DNA from: Chloroflexota bacterium
GTDB lineage: Bacteria; Chloroflexota; UBA6077; SHYK01
DNA length: 43,001 nucleotides
Assembly: GCA_016844585.1 (NCBI GenBank)
Contig: JAERMM010000001.1
Span: forward strand, 1-43,001
Direction of reading: 5' to 3'
The position numbers and the translations under genes are program-made. Shown here piece after piece: positions 9,696 through 19,663 of the stretch (the first letter of the stretch is position 1; each line of letters starts with the position of its first letter). The notes beneath the pieces were generated by a model. That model was not told the origin of the DNA, did not search any database, and saw nothing but the letters and a program-made list of their open reading frames with translations.

Positions 9696-11348
9696 ATGGT
9701 TCTAGCAGAGCGGGAACTCGGACAGTCGCTGATCCAGGACGGCCGATGGCTGGACGCGCGTGCTGCCTTTGAGCATGCGCTCCGCGAGGAAGCGTCGCCG
9801 GAAGCCCTCTTTGGACTTGCTCAAGCGCAGTGGTGGCTCGGAGACGTTCAGGCCAGCGTGTCGTCCTATCAGCGCGCTTACGCTGGATATCGGGACCGGG
9901 GTGATTCGCTGGGAGCCGCCTGGGCAGCAATATCGCTGTGCACCACCTACAAGTGCTGCCTGGGCAATGAAGCGGCGGCCAGCGGGTGGCTCGCCCGGGC
10001 GGAAACCGCTGCAAGAGAGGGGGACTCGGCCCCTGTTCAAGGCTGGCTTTGGGCGATGCGCGGATACCTGGCGATGGACAGCGATTTGCAGCTGGCGTCC
10101 GAGCTGATGGGACGAGCGCGTGATTGCGCTGCGTCATCGGGGGACCGGGATCTCGAGCTAGTGGTGCTCGGGGACCTGGGCATCGTGCTGGCGAGGTCAG
10201 GCAGGATTGAGGAGGGCCTGCGACACGTCGACGAGGCGATGGCCGGTGTTAGCGCGGGTGAACACAGTCGCTTGGATACTGTCGTCTGGGTGTGCTGCAT
10301 CATGCTCATGGCATGCGAGTTGGCGTCAGACATTGAACGAGCCAGCCAATGGTCAAAGATGGCCGACGAGTTCACCGCGAGATACGGGTGTCCCTTTCTC
10401 CATGCGGAGTGTCGGGCCCGTTACGGAGCCGTACTCCTGGCCAACGGCCGTTGGGGGGAAGCCGAGCGCGAACTCACCGCGGCGATAAGTTTGACCGAAG
10501 GTGCCTATCCCACCGTGCACGCATCGGCTGTCTCGCACTTAGCCGATCTCATGACGCGGAAGGGGTTGATCGAGGAGGCTGAAGGACTGCTCCAGGGACA
10601 CGAACAGGAGTTGCCAGCGGCCCTTCCCCTGGCAGCGATCAAGCTCATCCGCGGGCAGCCCTCAATGGCGATGGCGCTGGTGGAGCGAGCGCTACGTAGT
10701 CGCGCCACCGGTTTCACGTCGGCACGCGCGCTGGAAATGCTCGTCGAAATTCATCTCGCAGTCGGTGATCGCGCTGCCGCGCGTCAGACACTGACGCGGC
10801 TGGAGGCCACTAGGGTATTCCCCGAAGCCTCAGCGCGGGCCAGCATGGCGTCGGGACGGATCGCCAGGGCGAACGGCGATGTACCGGCCGCCCTCGGCCA
10901 TTTTGAGACGGCAATGGAGCGCTTCTCGCGAATAGGACTACCCATGGAGAGCGCGCGGGCGCGCCTGGCCATCGCGGAGGCTTACAGCAACACGAACCCG
11001 GACCTGGCCAGGATCGAGGCCCAGGGTGCCCTGAGCGCATTCGAGGCCCTCGGCGCAGTCCTCGACGCACGCGCGACGTCTGCTCTTCTCCGGATTCTCG
11101 GCGTGCCCACCCGGTCAGGTCCGCGAGGTTTTGGGGTGCTGACCAGGCGAGAGCAAGAGGTCTTAAGGCTCCTGAGCAGCGGGCTCTCAAACCCGGAAAT
11201 CGCTGAGCGACTGGTCATAAGCCGGAAGACGGCAGCGCACCACGTGAGTAGCCTGCTATCGAAGCTTGCACTACGCAATCGGGCGGAAGCTGTCGCATAT
11301 GCCGCGCGAGTTTCCAGGCAATCCCTAAACACCGCGGCTACAAACTAG
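9696..11348 (+). CDS. LuxR-family transcriptional regulator with TPR-like N-terminus
   Basis: C-terminal HTH LTRREQEVLRLLSSGLSNPEIAERLVISRKTAAHHVSSLLSKLALRNRAEAVAYA; helical repeats upstream; no obvious NTPase domain. Confidence 0.85.
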   Translation: MVLAERELGQSLIQDGRWLDARAAFEHALREEASPEALFGLAQAQWWLGDVQASVSSYQRAYAGYRDRGDSLGAAWAAISLCTTYKCCLGNEAAASGWLARAETAAREGDSAPVQGWLWAMRGYLAMDSDLQLASELMGRARDCAASSGDRDLELVVLGDLGIVLARSGRIEEGLRHVDEAMAGVSAGEHSRLDTVVWVCCIMLMACELASDIERASQWSKMADEFTARYGCPFLHAECRARYGAVLLANGRWGEAERELTAAISLTEGAYPTVHASAVSHLADLMTRKGLIEEAEGLLQGHEQELPAALPLAAIKLIRGQPSMAMALVERALRSRATGFTSARALEMLVEIHLAVGDRAAARQTLTRLEATRVFPEASARASMASGRIARANGDVPAALGHFETAMERFSRIGLPMESARARLAIAEAYSNTNPDLARIEAQGALSAFEALGAVLDARATSALLRILGVPTRSGPRGFGVLTRREQEVLRLLSSGLSNPEIAERLVISRKTAAHHVSSLLSKLALRNRAEAVAYAARVSRQSLNTAATN

Positions 11349-11543
11349 GGTGTGGCTCCGGGTATCCTGTCTTCGATTGAGCTAGTCGTCACTATCCGCC
11401 GATGGTGATGCAGATCCTTCGTTGGCCGCGATAGGTGGAAGGGCCACGGCTTCCTTCGATCCGAGCAGCTACGTCTCGATGGCCTTCCGGACCGGACCGC
11501 TTCCGACGCGAGCTTCTTCGGGATGTGTTCGCCGACCCGTCGT

Positions 11544-12317
11544 TCAGTGATCCTCTGCCAGGAACTCCAGCACGAGTCCGGCCACTACATCGGGCTTCTC
11601 CATCGGCAGGCCATGGGTGGCGTCCGGCACAACCTCCAGCCGAGAGTCGGGCAGCGATCGCTGCATTGCTTTGGCGTGCTCTACGGTCGGAAAGTCATGG
11701 TCGGCCACTATGACCAGGGTGGGCGCCGATACTTTCTCAAGCTCAGCAAGGGGGATATTGGGTTCGGTCCTGATCATCTGCCACACCTTGTCGACGACAA
11801 CTTCCCAATGCTCAGGTCCGTCCGGTGAAACGGCCGCGTACATGTCACGGAGCATGGGTGGCAGCATGTCCGGCATTTTGTCCAGTTTCATCATCTCGAC
11901 TACCTCGGGCGGCACCCCCTCTGGGTTGATGGCCTGCCCGATCAGCACCAGCCGGCGCACGAGGTCGGGGCGACGAAGGGCCACGAGCAGCCCAACGACG
12001 GCTCCGTCGCTCCACCCCACGAGATGAGCCGAGGACAGGTTCACCGCTTTCAGAAAGGCAATCGTGTCGTGCGCCATGATCTCGTAGGTGATGGGTCCCG
12101 CGACGTCGGCCGTGCGTCCGTGCGCGCGCCGCTCGGGTAGATAAACGCGGTATCGCTCGGCTAGCTTTGGCGTCAGGCCGCTGAACGTCTCGATGGTGCA
12201 GAGCCCGCCGTGGAGAAGAACTAGCGGGTCTCCCGATCCCTCGGCCTCGTAATAGGTCCGAAGATTCCCGGCGTCAACGTAGCCCTGGATCTTCTCTGCG
12301 TCTTGCGATTTCGTCAT
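11544..12317 (-). CDS. Alpha/beta hydrolase
   Basis: DPLVLLHGGLCTIETF, HLVGWSDGAVVGLLVALRRPDLV, ATHGLPMEKPD. Confidence 0.88.
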   Translation of the reverse strand: MTKSQDAEKIQGYVDAGNLRTYYEAEGSGDPLVLLHGGLCTIETFSGLTPKLAERYRVYLPERRAHGRTADVAGPITYEIMAHDTIAFLKAVNLSSAHLVGWSDGAVVGLLVALRRPDLVRRLVLIGQAINPEGVPPEVVEMMKLDKMPDMLPPMLRDMYAAVSPDGPEHWEVVVDKVWQMIRTEPNIPLAELEKVSAPTLVIVADHDFPTVEHAKAMQRSLPDSRLEVVPDATHGLPMEKPDVVAGLVLEFLAEDH

Positions 12318-12737
12318 GGTCCTGCTCCCCGCCTCCGTGATCAATGCACCGCTTCTCTCAATTGTGCTCGATCACCATTCGCCCTGCGGCAAATGTCCGC
12401 GTGATCGACCGCGCCCATCACGATCACCAAATGGTGCGGCCTGATTTCAAGATTAACGACGCCGAGCTGGCAGCCTCACGGCGAGCCTGGGCGAGTTCGG
12501 CTTCGTCCAGTCGGTGTTGGCCCGGCACGATGACTACCTGTCAGACCGGGTCAATTTCACCTGGTGGGCCCCAGTCCGTCGCCTGCGCCAGCGCGTCAAA
12601 CTTCTCTACAAGCCTGAGTGCTTGTGATGCCCGCCAGTCAGGGGCGACGACAGAGCGTCCAGGAAAGCCCGCGCTCTAGAATCGACATCGCGGATTTCAC
12701 ACTTCAGGTCTTCTCCCGGTTGCTCGATACGCTCTGC

Positions 12738-12903
12738 GCCTGTTCCAGTACGTTTGCCTCCGCTCAAGTACTGCACTGACAACGCCGCCATGATCGGCAG
12801 CGCAGGGTATTACCGATACCTGGCTGGCGTCCGTTCCGATCTCACGACGGACGTGTCGGCGAATCTCCCCATCGCCTGACTAGGAACCCACCAACTTCAC
12901 CAG
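12738..12903. pseudogene. Direct repeat copy B: displaced or relic tsaD 3' fragment (46 codons plus stop) and convergent-gene tail
   Basis: Reads [46 protein letters not shown], identical in protein to the tsaD C-terminus; no upstream tsaD coding sequence. Confidence 0.93.
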
Positions 12904-13827
12904 GTCCTGCTCAGCCCGTGCCAACGTCCGAAGTGCCTCCTCCTTCTCCTTCTCCGCCAGGTCGCGGCTTTGCGCAGCAGCGCGAGCAGCCTGCTCGGCG
13001 GCCGTGGCCTTCTCCTCCACGACAAGCAGCCGCGCGCGAAGATCTTCCAGCCCTTTGAGCGCTTCACCATGGTGTCGCTTCGCAGCCTCGGCTTCGCGGC
13101 TGCGATCGGCGAGGGTATCCGCCGCGGCCTCGAGAGCTGCGCGCGCCTCACTCGCGCGACGCTCCGCCCCCTCGCGGCGCTCGCGCGCATGCTGGTCAGC
13201 TCGCGCTCGGATGTCATCGATCTTCCGACGTGGAGACGACGTGGGGACCTTGCGTTCCGGCTTGATCGGCCGCTCGGCTCGCGGGACTGGGACCACGAAC
13301 GTGTCTGGCCCGAAACCCCCGTAGGAGGCCGCCTTCACGAGCCGCCCACTGCGTACCTCGGTGGCAACGTCAGTGCTCGCAAGGGCGGCGGCCAGCGTGT
13401 CCCGCACCTCCCGCTCAATGCTTGTGGTCAGGACGACCTCAGCCTGCTCGGCGAGCTTGTGCCCTCGGCTAATGAGTCCCGCCTCCAGCTCGCGCCGTCG
13501 GGCGGTCAAGCGACGGAACTCTTCAACGGACCCTTGAGCTTGAGCGTGGCTCAGATCCTCGGCAAGTTGGAGGAAGTCTTCGATGACCTGGCGCTGGTCC
13601 CGCCACAGTAAATTGACGACCCAGGCACTCTGAGTTGGCCGGCGCAATTGGGTCAGCGCACGGGCTAGCTGCTGCTGCCCTTGAGCCCGAGCCTTTCGAA
13701 CCTCGTCATCGCGAGCCGCTGTGAAGGATTCCGGGAGCAACGCGTACAGCTCGTAGGCAATCTGGCCAAGCTCGCGTTCAACATCAGCCTCAGATTGCCT
13801 CGAAGGTGATTCGCTCATTGCATCCAT
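12880..13827 (-). CDS. Coiled-coil hypothetical protein
   Basis: Continuous ORF from MDAMSESPSRQ; heptad-like Ala/Glu/Arg-rich C-terminal half. Confidence 0.7.
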   Translation of the reverse strand: MDAMSESPSRQSEADVERELGQIAYELYALLPESFTAARDDEVRKARAQGQQQLARALTQLRRPTQSAWVVNLLWRDQRQVIEDFLQLAEDLSHAQAQGSVEEFRRLTARRRELEAGLISRGHKLAEQAEVVLTTSIEREVRDTLAAALASTDVATEVRSGRLVKAASYGGFGPDTFVVPVPRAERPIKPERKVPTSSPRRKIDDIRARADQHARERREGAERRASEARAALEAAADTLADRSREAEAAKRHHGEALKGLEDLRARLLVVEEKATAAEQAARAAAQSRDLAEKEKEEALRTLARAEQDLVKLVGS

Positions 13828-13917
13828 CTTCGCACAGCCGCGGCAGATGCTGGGCAGCGCTGGGTTCCTGCGACGTGCGATACTCTCCGCATCAATTCCA
13901 CCGATGAGGAGACGAGA

Positions 13918-14205
13918 ATGGCAGTTGCTGTGCAACTCGATTTCAAAGGCGCAACCCTTGAGCAATACGACCAGGTGGTCCAGAAGATGGGCTTCCACCC
14001 CGGCGGACCCGGCGCACCCGGGGGAATGTTCCATTGGGTTACCAAAACGGCTGACGGCATTAGGGTCACGGATGTGTGGAATTCTCGGGAGCGGTTCGAG
14101 AAGTTCTCCCAGGAAAAGATCGCCCCCATTACCCAGGAAGTCGGGTTCTCAGCGCCGCCGGTCGTCCAGTTCTTCGAGGTGCATAACCACCTCACGGCTG
14201 GCTGA
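13918..14205 (+). CDS. Small hypothetical protein, possibly dimeric alpha/beta barrel (ABM-like)
   Basis: 95 aa ORF preceded by gaggagacgag; GATLEQYDQVVQKMGF...GGMFHWVTKTADGIRVTDVWNSRERFEKF. Confidence 0.7.
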   Translation: MAVAVQLDFKGATLEQYDQVVQKMGFHPGGPGAPGGMFHWVTKTADGIRVTDVWNSRERFEKFSQEKIAPITQEVGFSAPPVVQFFEVHNHLTAG

Positions 14206-14332
14206 GTCGGCCGGGCGCCTCCTCGCCCGCGCATTTCACTGAGGGTCTAACCGCGTAAGATGGTCATTGCGTCCAACACCGCGGTGAGTTGGTCGTTCCA
14301 CACGCGGACGCCCTCGTTGAGGAGGTGATCGG

Positions 14333-16042
14333 ATGATTCATCGCCCAACAGCGCTTACCCCACTGATTGTGGCCGCAGGGATCCTCGTCTTGGCGGCCTG
14401 TGCACCTTCACCGGCTAGTAGCCCGGCGGCTGAAACGGTTGCGCCGTCTTCGCGCTTCGGCGGCACCCTCAAAATTGCCTGGGCGGTAGAGCCGAATACC
14501 CTCGCCCCCAAGTTCATCGGCGGTTCGGGTAGTCCCGAATACCAGTGGCTTTTTTCTTCCACTCTTACGTTTCTCACTATCGGCAGTGCTCTGCAACCGA
14601 TGCTGGCCGAGGATATCCCAATGCAGTCGACCGGCAGTTGGGTAATCAACCCGGACGGCAGCATGGTGACGACCTACCGCCTGCGCCAGAACGCGAAGTG
14701 GCATGACGGCACACCCCTCACGGCCCAAGACTTCGTTTTCGCATTCGACGTCTACGTGGACAAGGACCTCCCTGTCATTCGGCGGAGCCCCGAAAACCTC
14801 ATGGCTCGGGTCGAGGCCCTCGACGATTCAACCCTCGTCATTCGATGGAAGGAGACGTACGCCGGCGCGAACAGCCTCGGATTCGAGCAACTGCTCCCCC
14901 TCCCGCGCCATGTGCTAGAAGGAAAGTACCGCTCCAACGACCCGACATTCGTCAGCGGTCCAGAGTGGACCACGGCTTACATCTCGACCGGCCCGTTCAA
15001 GGTCGACCGGTGGACACCTGGCGTTGGAATCGTGGCGGCTGCGAACGGGGACTTCGTGCTCGGGCCGCCCAAACTGGACAGCATCGATATCCGGTTCGTT
15101 CTGGATTCCAGCGCACAGCTCGCCAACCTCTTATCCGGCGAGGTTGACATGATCAATTCGACCGGGGCCAAGTTTGAGGACGCACTGGTCGCGCGGGACC
15201 GGTGGCGCGAATCGGGGGAGGGCTACATCAAGACCTTCAGCTCGCAAGCCCCGTACATCGAATGGCAGTTCCGTGAGGTGCCGAACTGGCAGCGCGCGAT
15301 TGCCGATGTCCGTGTGAGACAAGCGCTGCTTCACGCCATCGATCTCGAAACCCTTAACGAGACCCTCAACAGGGGATTGACGCCCGTGGCCCATGCCTTC
15401 GTCTCCCCCGAAGACCCTCTGTTCTCAGACGTCGTGCGGGTCGTCACCAAGTACTCATTCGACAGGGCCCGGGCGGCGACGCTCCTCGATGAGGCCGGCT
15501 GGCGCCAGCCCGCGGGCGGAGGCATGGTGGCCAACCTCGAAGGCAAGCTGCTCGATGTCGAACAAGCCACGACCCCGAGCCAGGAGCGCGCTTCAACCAT
15601 CATCGCCGACAACTGGAAGGCCGCTGGGGTGAATTCATCGTTCTTCGTGGTGCCGCAGGCGCAGGCGCGAGACGCAGAAAGTTCGACAAACTTCGTAGCG
15701 ACGCGGGCGAGCAGCCGGTTCCTCGGCCCCGACCAGTTCGCCTGGAGCGCAATGGATTTCCCCACCCCAGAGAATCGCTGGACAGGAGTCAACACGGGGA
15801 GTTTCTTCGACGCCGAGGTCGATCGCCTGCACAACCTGCGCCTGACCTCCCTGGACGACGATCAGCGGCGGCAGGCAACGATCTCGCTGATGAAGCGCAT
15901 GACCGAGGTTGTAGCTCCGATGCCCGTCCTCTACTCCGTTGAGTTCATTGTGGCGCGCAGGTATGTGCTCGGACCCGTGGGACGGGTGAGTGGACAGAAC
16001 GGGCTGACGTGGAATGTCCACGAGTGGGCGCTGACGCCCTAG
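14333..16042 (+). CDS. ABC transporter substrate-binding protein, family 5 (peptide/oligosaccharide type), lipoprotein
   Basis: Lipobox-like LVLAACAPSP; TYRLRQNAKWHDGTPLTAQDFVFAFDVYVD; STGPFKVDRWTPG. Confidence 0.92.
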   Translation: MIHRPTALTPLIVAAGILVLAACAPSPASSPAAETVAPSSRFGGTLKIAWAVEPNTLAPKFIGGSGSPEYQWLFSSTLTFLTIGSALQPMLAEDIPMQSTGSWVINPDGSMVTTYRLRQNAKWHDGTPLTAQDFVFAFDVYVDKDLPVIRRSPENLMARVEALDDSTLVIRWKETYAGANSLGFEQLLPLPRHVLEGKYRSNDPTFVSGPEWTTAYISTGPFKVDRWTPGVGIVAAANGDFVLGPPKLDSIDIRFVLDSSAQLANLLSGEVDMINSTGAKFEDALVARDRWRESGEGYIKTFSSQAPYIEWQFREVPNWQRAIADVRVRQALLHAIDLETLNETLNRGLTPVAHAFVSPEDPLFSDVVRVVTKYSFDRARAATLLDEAGWRQPAGGGMVANLEGKLLDVEQATTPSQERASTIIADNWKAAGVNSSFFVVPQAQARDAESSTNFVATRASSRFLGPDQFAWSAMDFPTPENRWTGVNTGSFFDAEVDRLHNLRLTSLDDDQRRQATISLMKRMTEVVAPMPVLYSVEFIVARRYVLGPVGRVSGQNGLTWNVHEWALTP

Positions 16043-16056
16043 CCTCGCTCGTGGGC

Positions 16057-16701
16057 TTAGCCCAGCGCCGCGATCACCTCATCGATGCTCATCACCGGGA
16101 TCCCATGCCGGTGCAACGCGGCAAGGTGAGCACGCTCAATCTCCTGCCTCGAGACGTGGCCAACAGGCGAATCGGCGACGTCGTAGGTGAAGCATGCGTC
16201 GCGCACGACAATCGGTCGGGGCAGCTTGGTCTCGCCAGCGTGCTTTGCGGCCTCGTCCAGGGCCTCCCAACGCTCGCCAATCGGCTGAGAGTCCCAGCCG
16301 CCTGCCTGCCTTGCCGTGTCGCTGAGCCCGCGATCCAGCGCGTAGCCTGAGATCAGCAGCGTGTCCCGCTCATGGTCGAGCAGCAACCGGACGAACTCCG
16401 GGCAGTTCAGCGCGCTCCGATTCGTGTGCCGTACGATCGGCTCATCCGTAAGCGGCGCCACCTCCGGAATGATTTGCGAGCCGATAGCGATTGCTCGCTC
16501 GAGCATCATGTAGGTCACCAGCACCCCGGCCGATCGGCACCCCGCCAGTAAGCGGGCAAAGGCAGGTAATCCGTCGACAACAGACTGCTCGAACCCCCTC
16601 CCCGGCCGGGTCAACTCGTCGGTGAAGTGATAGACCAGCAGGGCCGTAGTCTTACCGGTCAACGATGTGGGCTTCACGGTGCCTCGTTCGCTTATCTGCA
16701 T
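16057..16701 (-). CDS. Isochorismatase-family cysteine hydrolase
   Basis: Order and motifs of the fold: TTALLVYHFTDELTRPGRG, DEPIVRHTNRSAL, LISGYALDRGLSDTARQA; annotated start moved to internal ATG. Confidence 0.65.
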   Translation of the reverse strand: MQISERGTVKPTSLTGKTTALLVYHFTDELTRPGRGFEQSVVDGLPAFARLLAGCRSAGVLVTYMMLERAIAIGSQIIPEVAPLTDEPIVRHTNRSALNCPEFVRLLLDHERDTLLISGYALDRGLSDTARQAGGWDSQPIGERWEALDEAAKHAGETKLPRPIVVRDACFTYDVADSPVGHVSRQEIERAHLAALHRHGIPVMSIDEVIAALG

Positions 16702-16810
16702 GGCTCGTCTCCTCATCTGTTGGTTGAGGCCCATCTCGGCGGCGATCATATGCTTGGCTCCGGGTAACATCAAGGAAATCGGGCTTGCGGCCGACTCACC
16801 GATCGCCAGC

Positions 16811-17074
16811 TCAGCCGTCCGCAACTCCGTCGTTCACGTGCTGGCTGTGGAGTTTCTGGATTGCCAAGACGAGCCAAATGACGGAGGTAACGCACAGGGC
16901 CAGAGCACTTGCCCAGAGGTCAAGGGTGAGAAACACGGCGGAAAAGACGAGCAGTATCGAGCCGGTGAGCAAACTTGAGGACAGCGCGGGCTTGTCTGCG
17001 CTGAACAATGAAGGGAGCAAGGCAGCGCTCAAGGCCCACTGACCCACCCCGATTACAACGTCCTGCCACTGCAC
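16811..17074 (-). CDS. Small membrane protein, SPW-repeat-like
   Basis: VQWQDVVIGVGQWALSAALLPSLF with three hydrophobic helices; GTG start proposed at 17074. Confidence 0.55.
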   Translation of the reverse strand: MQWQDVVIGVGQWALSAALLPSLFSADKPALSSSLLTGSILLVFSAVFLTLDLWASALALCVTSVIWLVLAIQKLHSQHVNDGVADG

Positions 17075-17111
17075 TCCGGTATAGTACAGACTCAGCAGCC
17101 GTCCAAATGAG

Positions 17112-17146
17112 GACGCTTCGCCCACAGTGGGCGGGCGTCTTTTTTT
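17112..17146 (+). terminator. Strong intrinsic terminator
   Basis: GC-rich hairpin gacgcttcgccca-cag-tgggcgggcgtc followed by seven T. Confidence 0.8.
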
Positions 17147-17244
17147 GGCTCGTCGCCAAGGAGACCCACAGGGCGCAAGCAACCGCCGAGCCGCCTCGCT
17201 CCTCCAGCGTCAGATTCTGTCCAATGGGAAACGCTCTCCGAACC

Positions 17245-17273
17245 TTGCAAGGCTCAAATCGGTTCGCTAATAT
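17245..17273 (+). promoter_or_regulatory. Sigma-A type promoter of groESL
   Basis: TTGCAA, 17 nt spacer, TAATAT, immediately upstream of CIRCE. Confidence 0.8.
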
Positions 17274-17283
17274 ATGGGCGGCC

Positions 17284-17310
17284 TTAGCACTCTAAGCTCG
17301 TGAGTGCTAA
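17284..17310 (+). promoter_or_regulatory. CIRCE operator (HrcA binding site)
   Basis: Perfect TTAGCACTC-N9-GAGTGCTAA. Confidence 0.97.
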
Positions 17311-17401
17311 GATAGCCGGACCCGCCCGATGTGAAGAATTTGCCCGGGGCGGACCGTCACCATCGCAGTCGACAAAAGTTCATCAGGAGGAAGGCCACCG
17401 C

Positions 17402-19346
<1,945 letters not shown>

Positions 19347-19387
19347 ACAGCGCTCGCGCGGCACGAGCGCCGCTCAGAAGATAACTC

Positions 19388-19417
19388 GCCAAGGGCGGCC
19401 ATTCGGCCGCCCTTGGC
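19388..19417 (+). terminator. Post-groEL hairpin, candidate terminator with weak T tract
   Basis: Perfect 13 bp stem gccaagggcggcc-attc-ggccgcccttggc. Confidence 0.5.
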
Positions 19418-19663
19418 ATTTGCTTTACGGGCCGAAATACTGTTTCCTCGCCCGGATGGGCCAATCAACCTTGCTACCGCCTGCGGACCACTTGCCACCG
19501 GCTCTCCGTGACCCTGCAACCCGGCCCAACAGCAGGGATGGAGATGAGGTGCCTCAAAATGCACTCAGACGAGCCGGTCGCAGCCAAGACTTGGCCAGCT
19601 AGGGACAACACCGGACCCCAGGCCGCGGTACGCAGGCTGGCGTTAGAGACGGAAGGTGCTTGC

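Noticed and set aside
12344-12679. ORF 12344..12679 and - strand fragments between the hydrolase and repeat copy B
   Set aside because: No recognisable product; a short - strand open stretch (ALRLVEKFDALAQATDWGPPGEIDPV) could be a gene relic but is too short to assign by eye.
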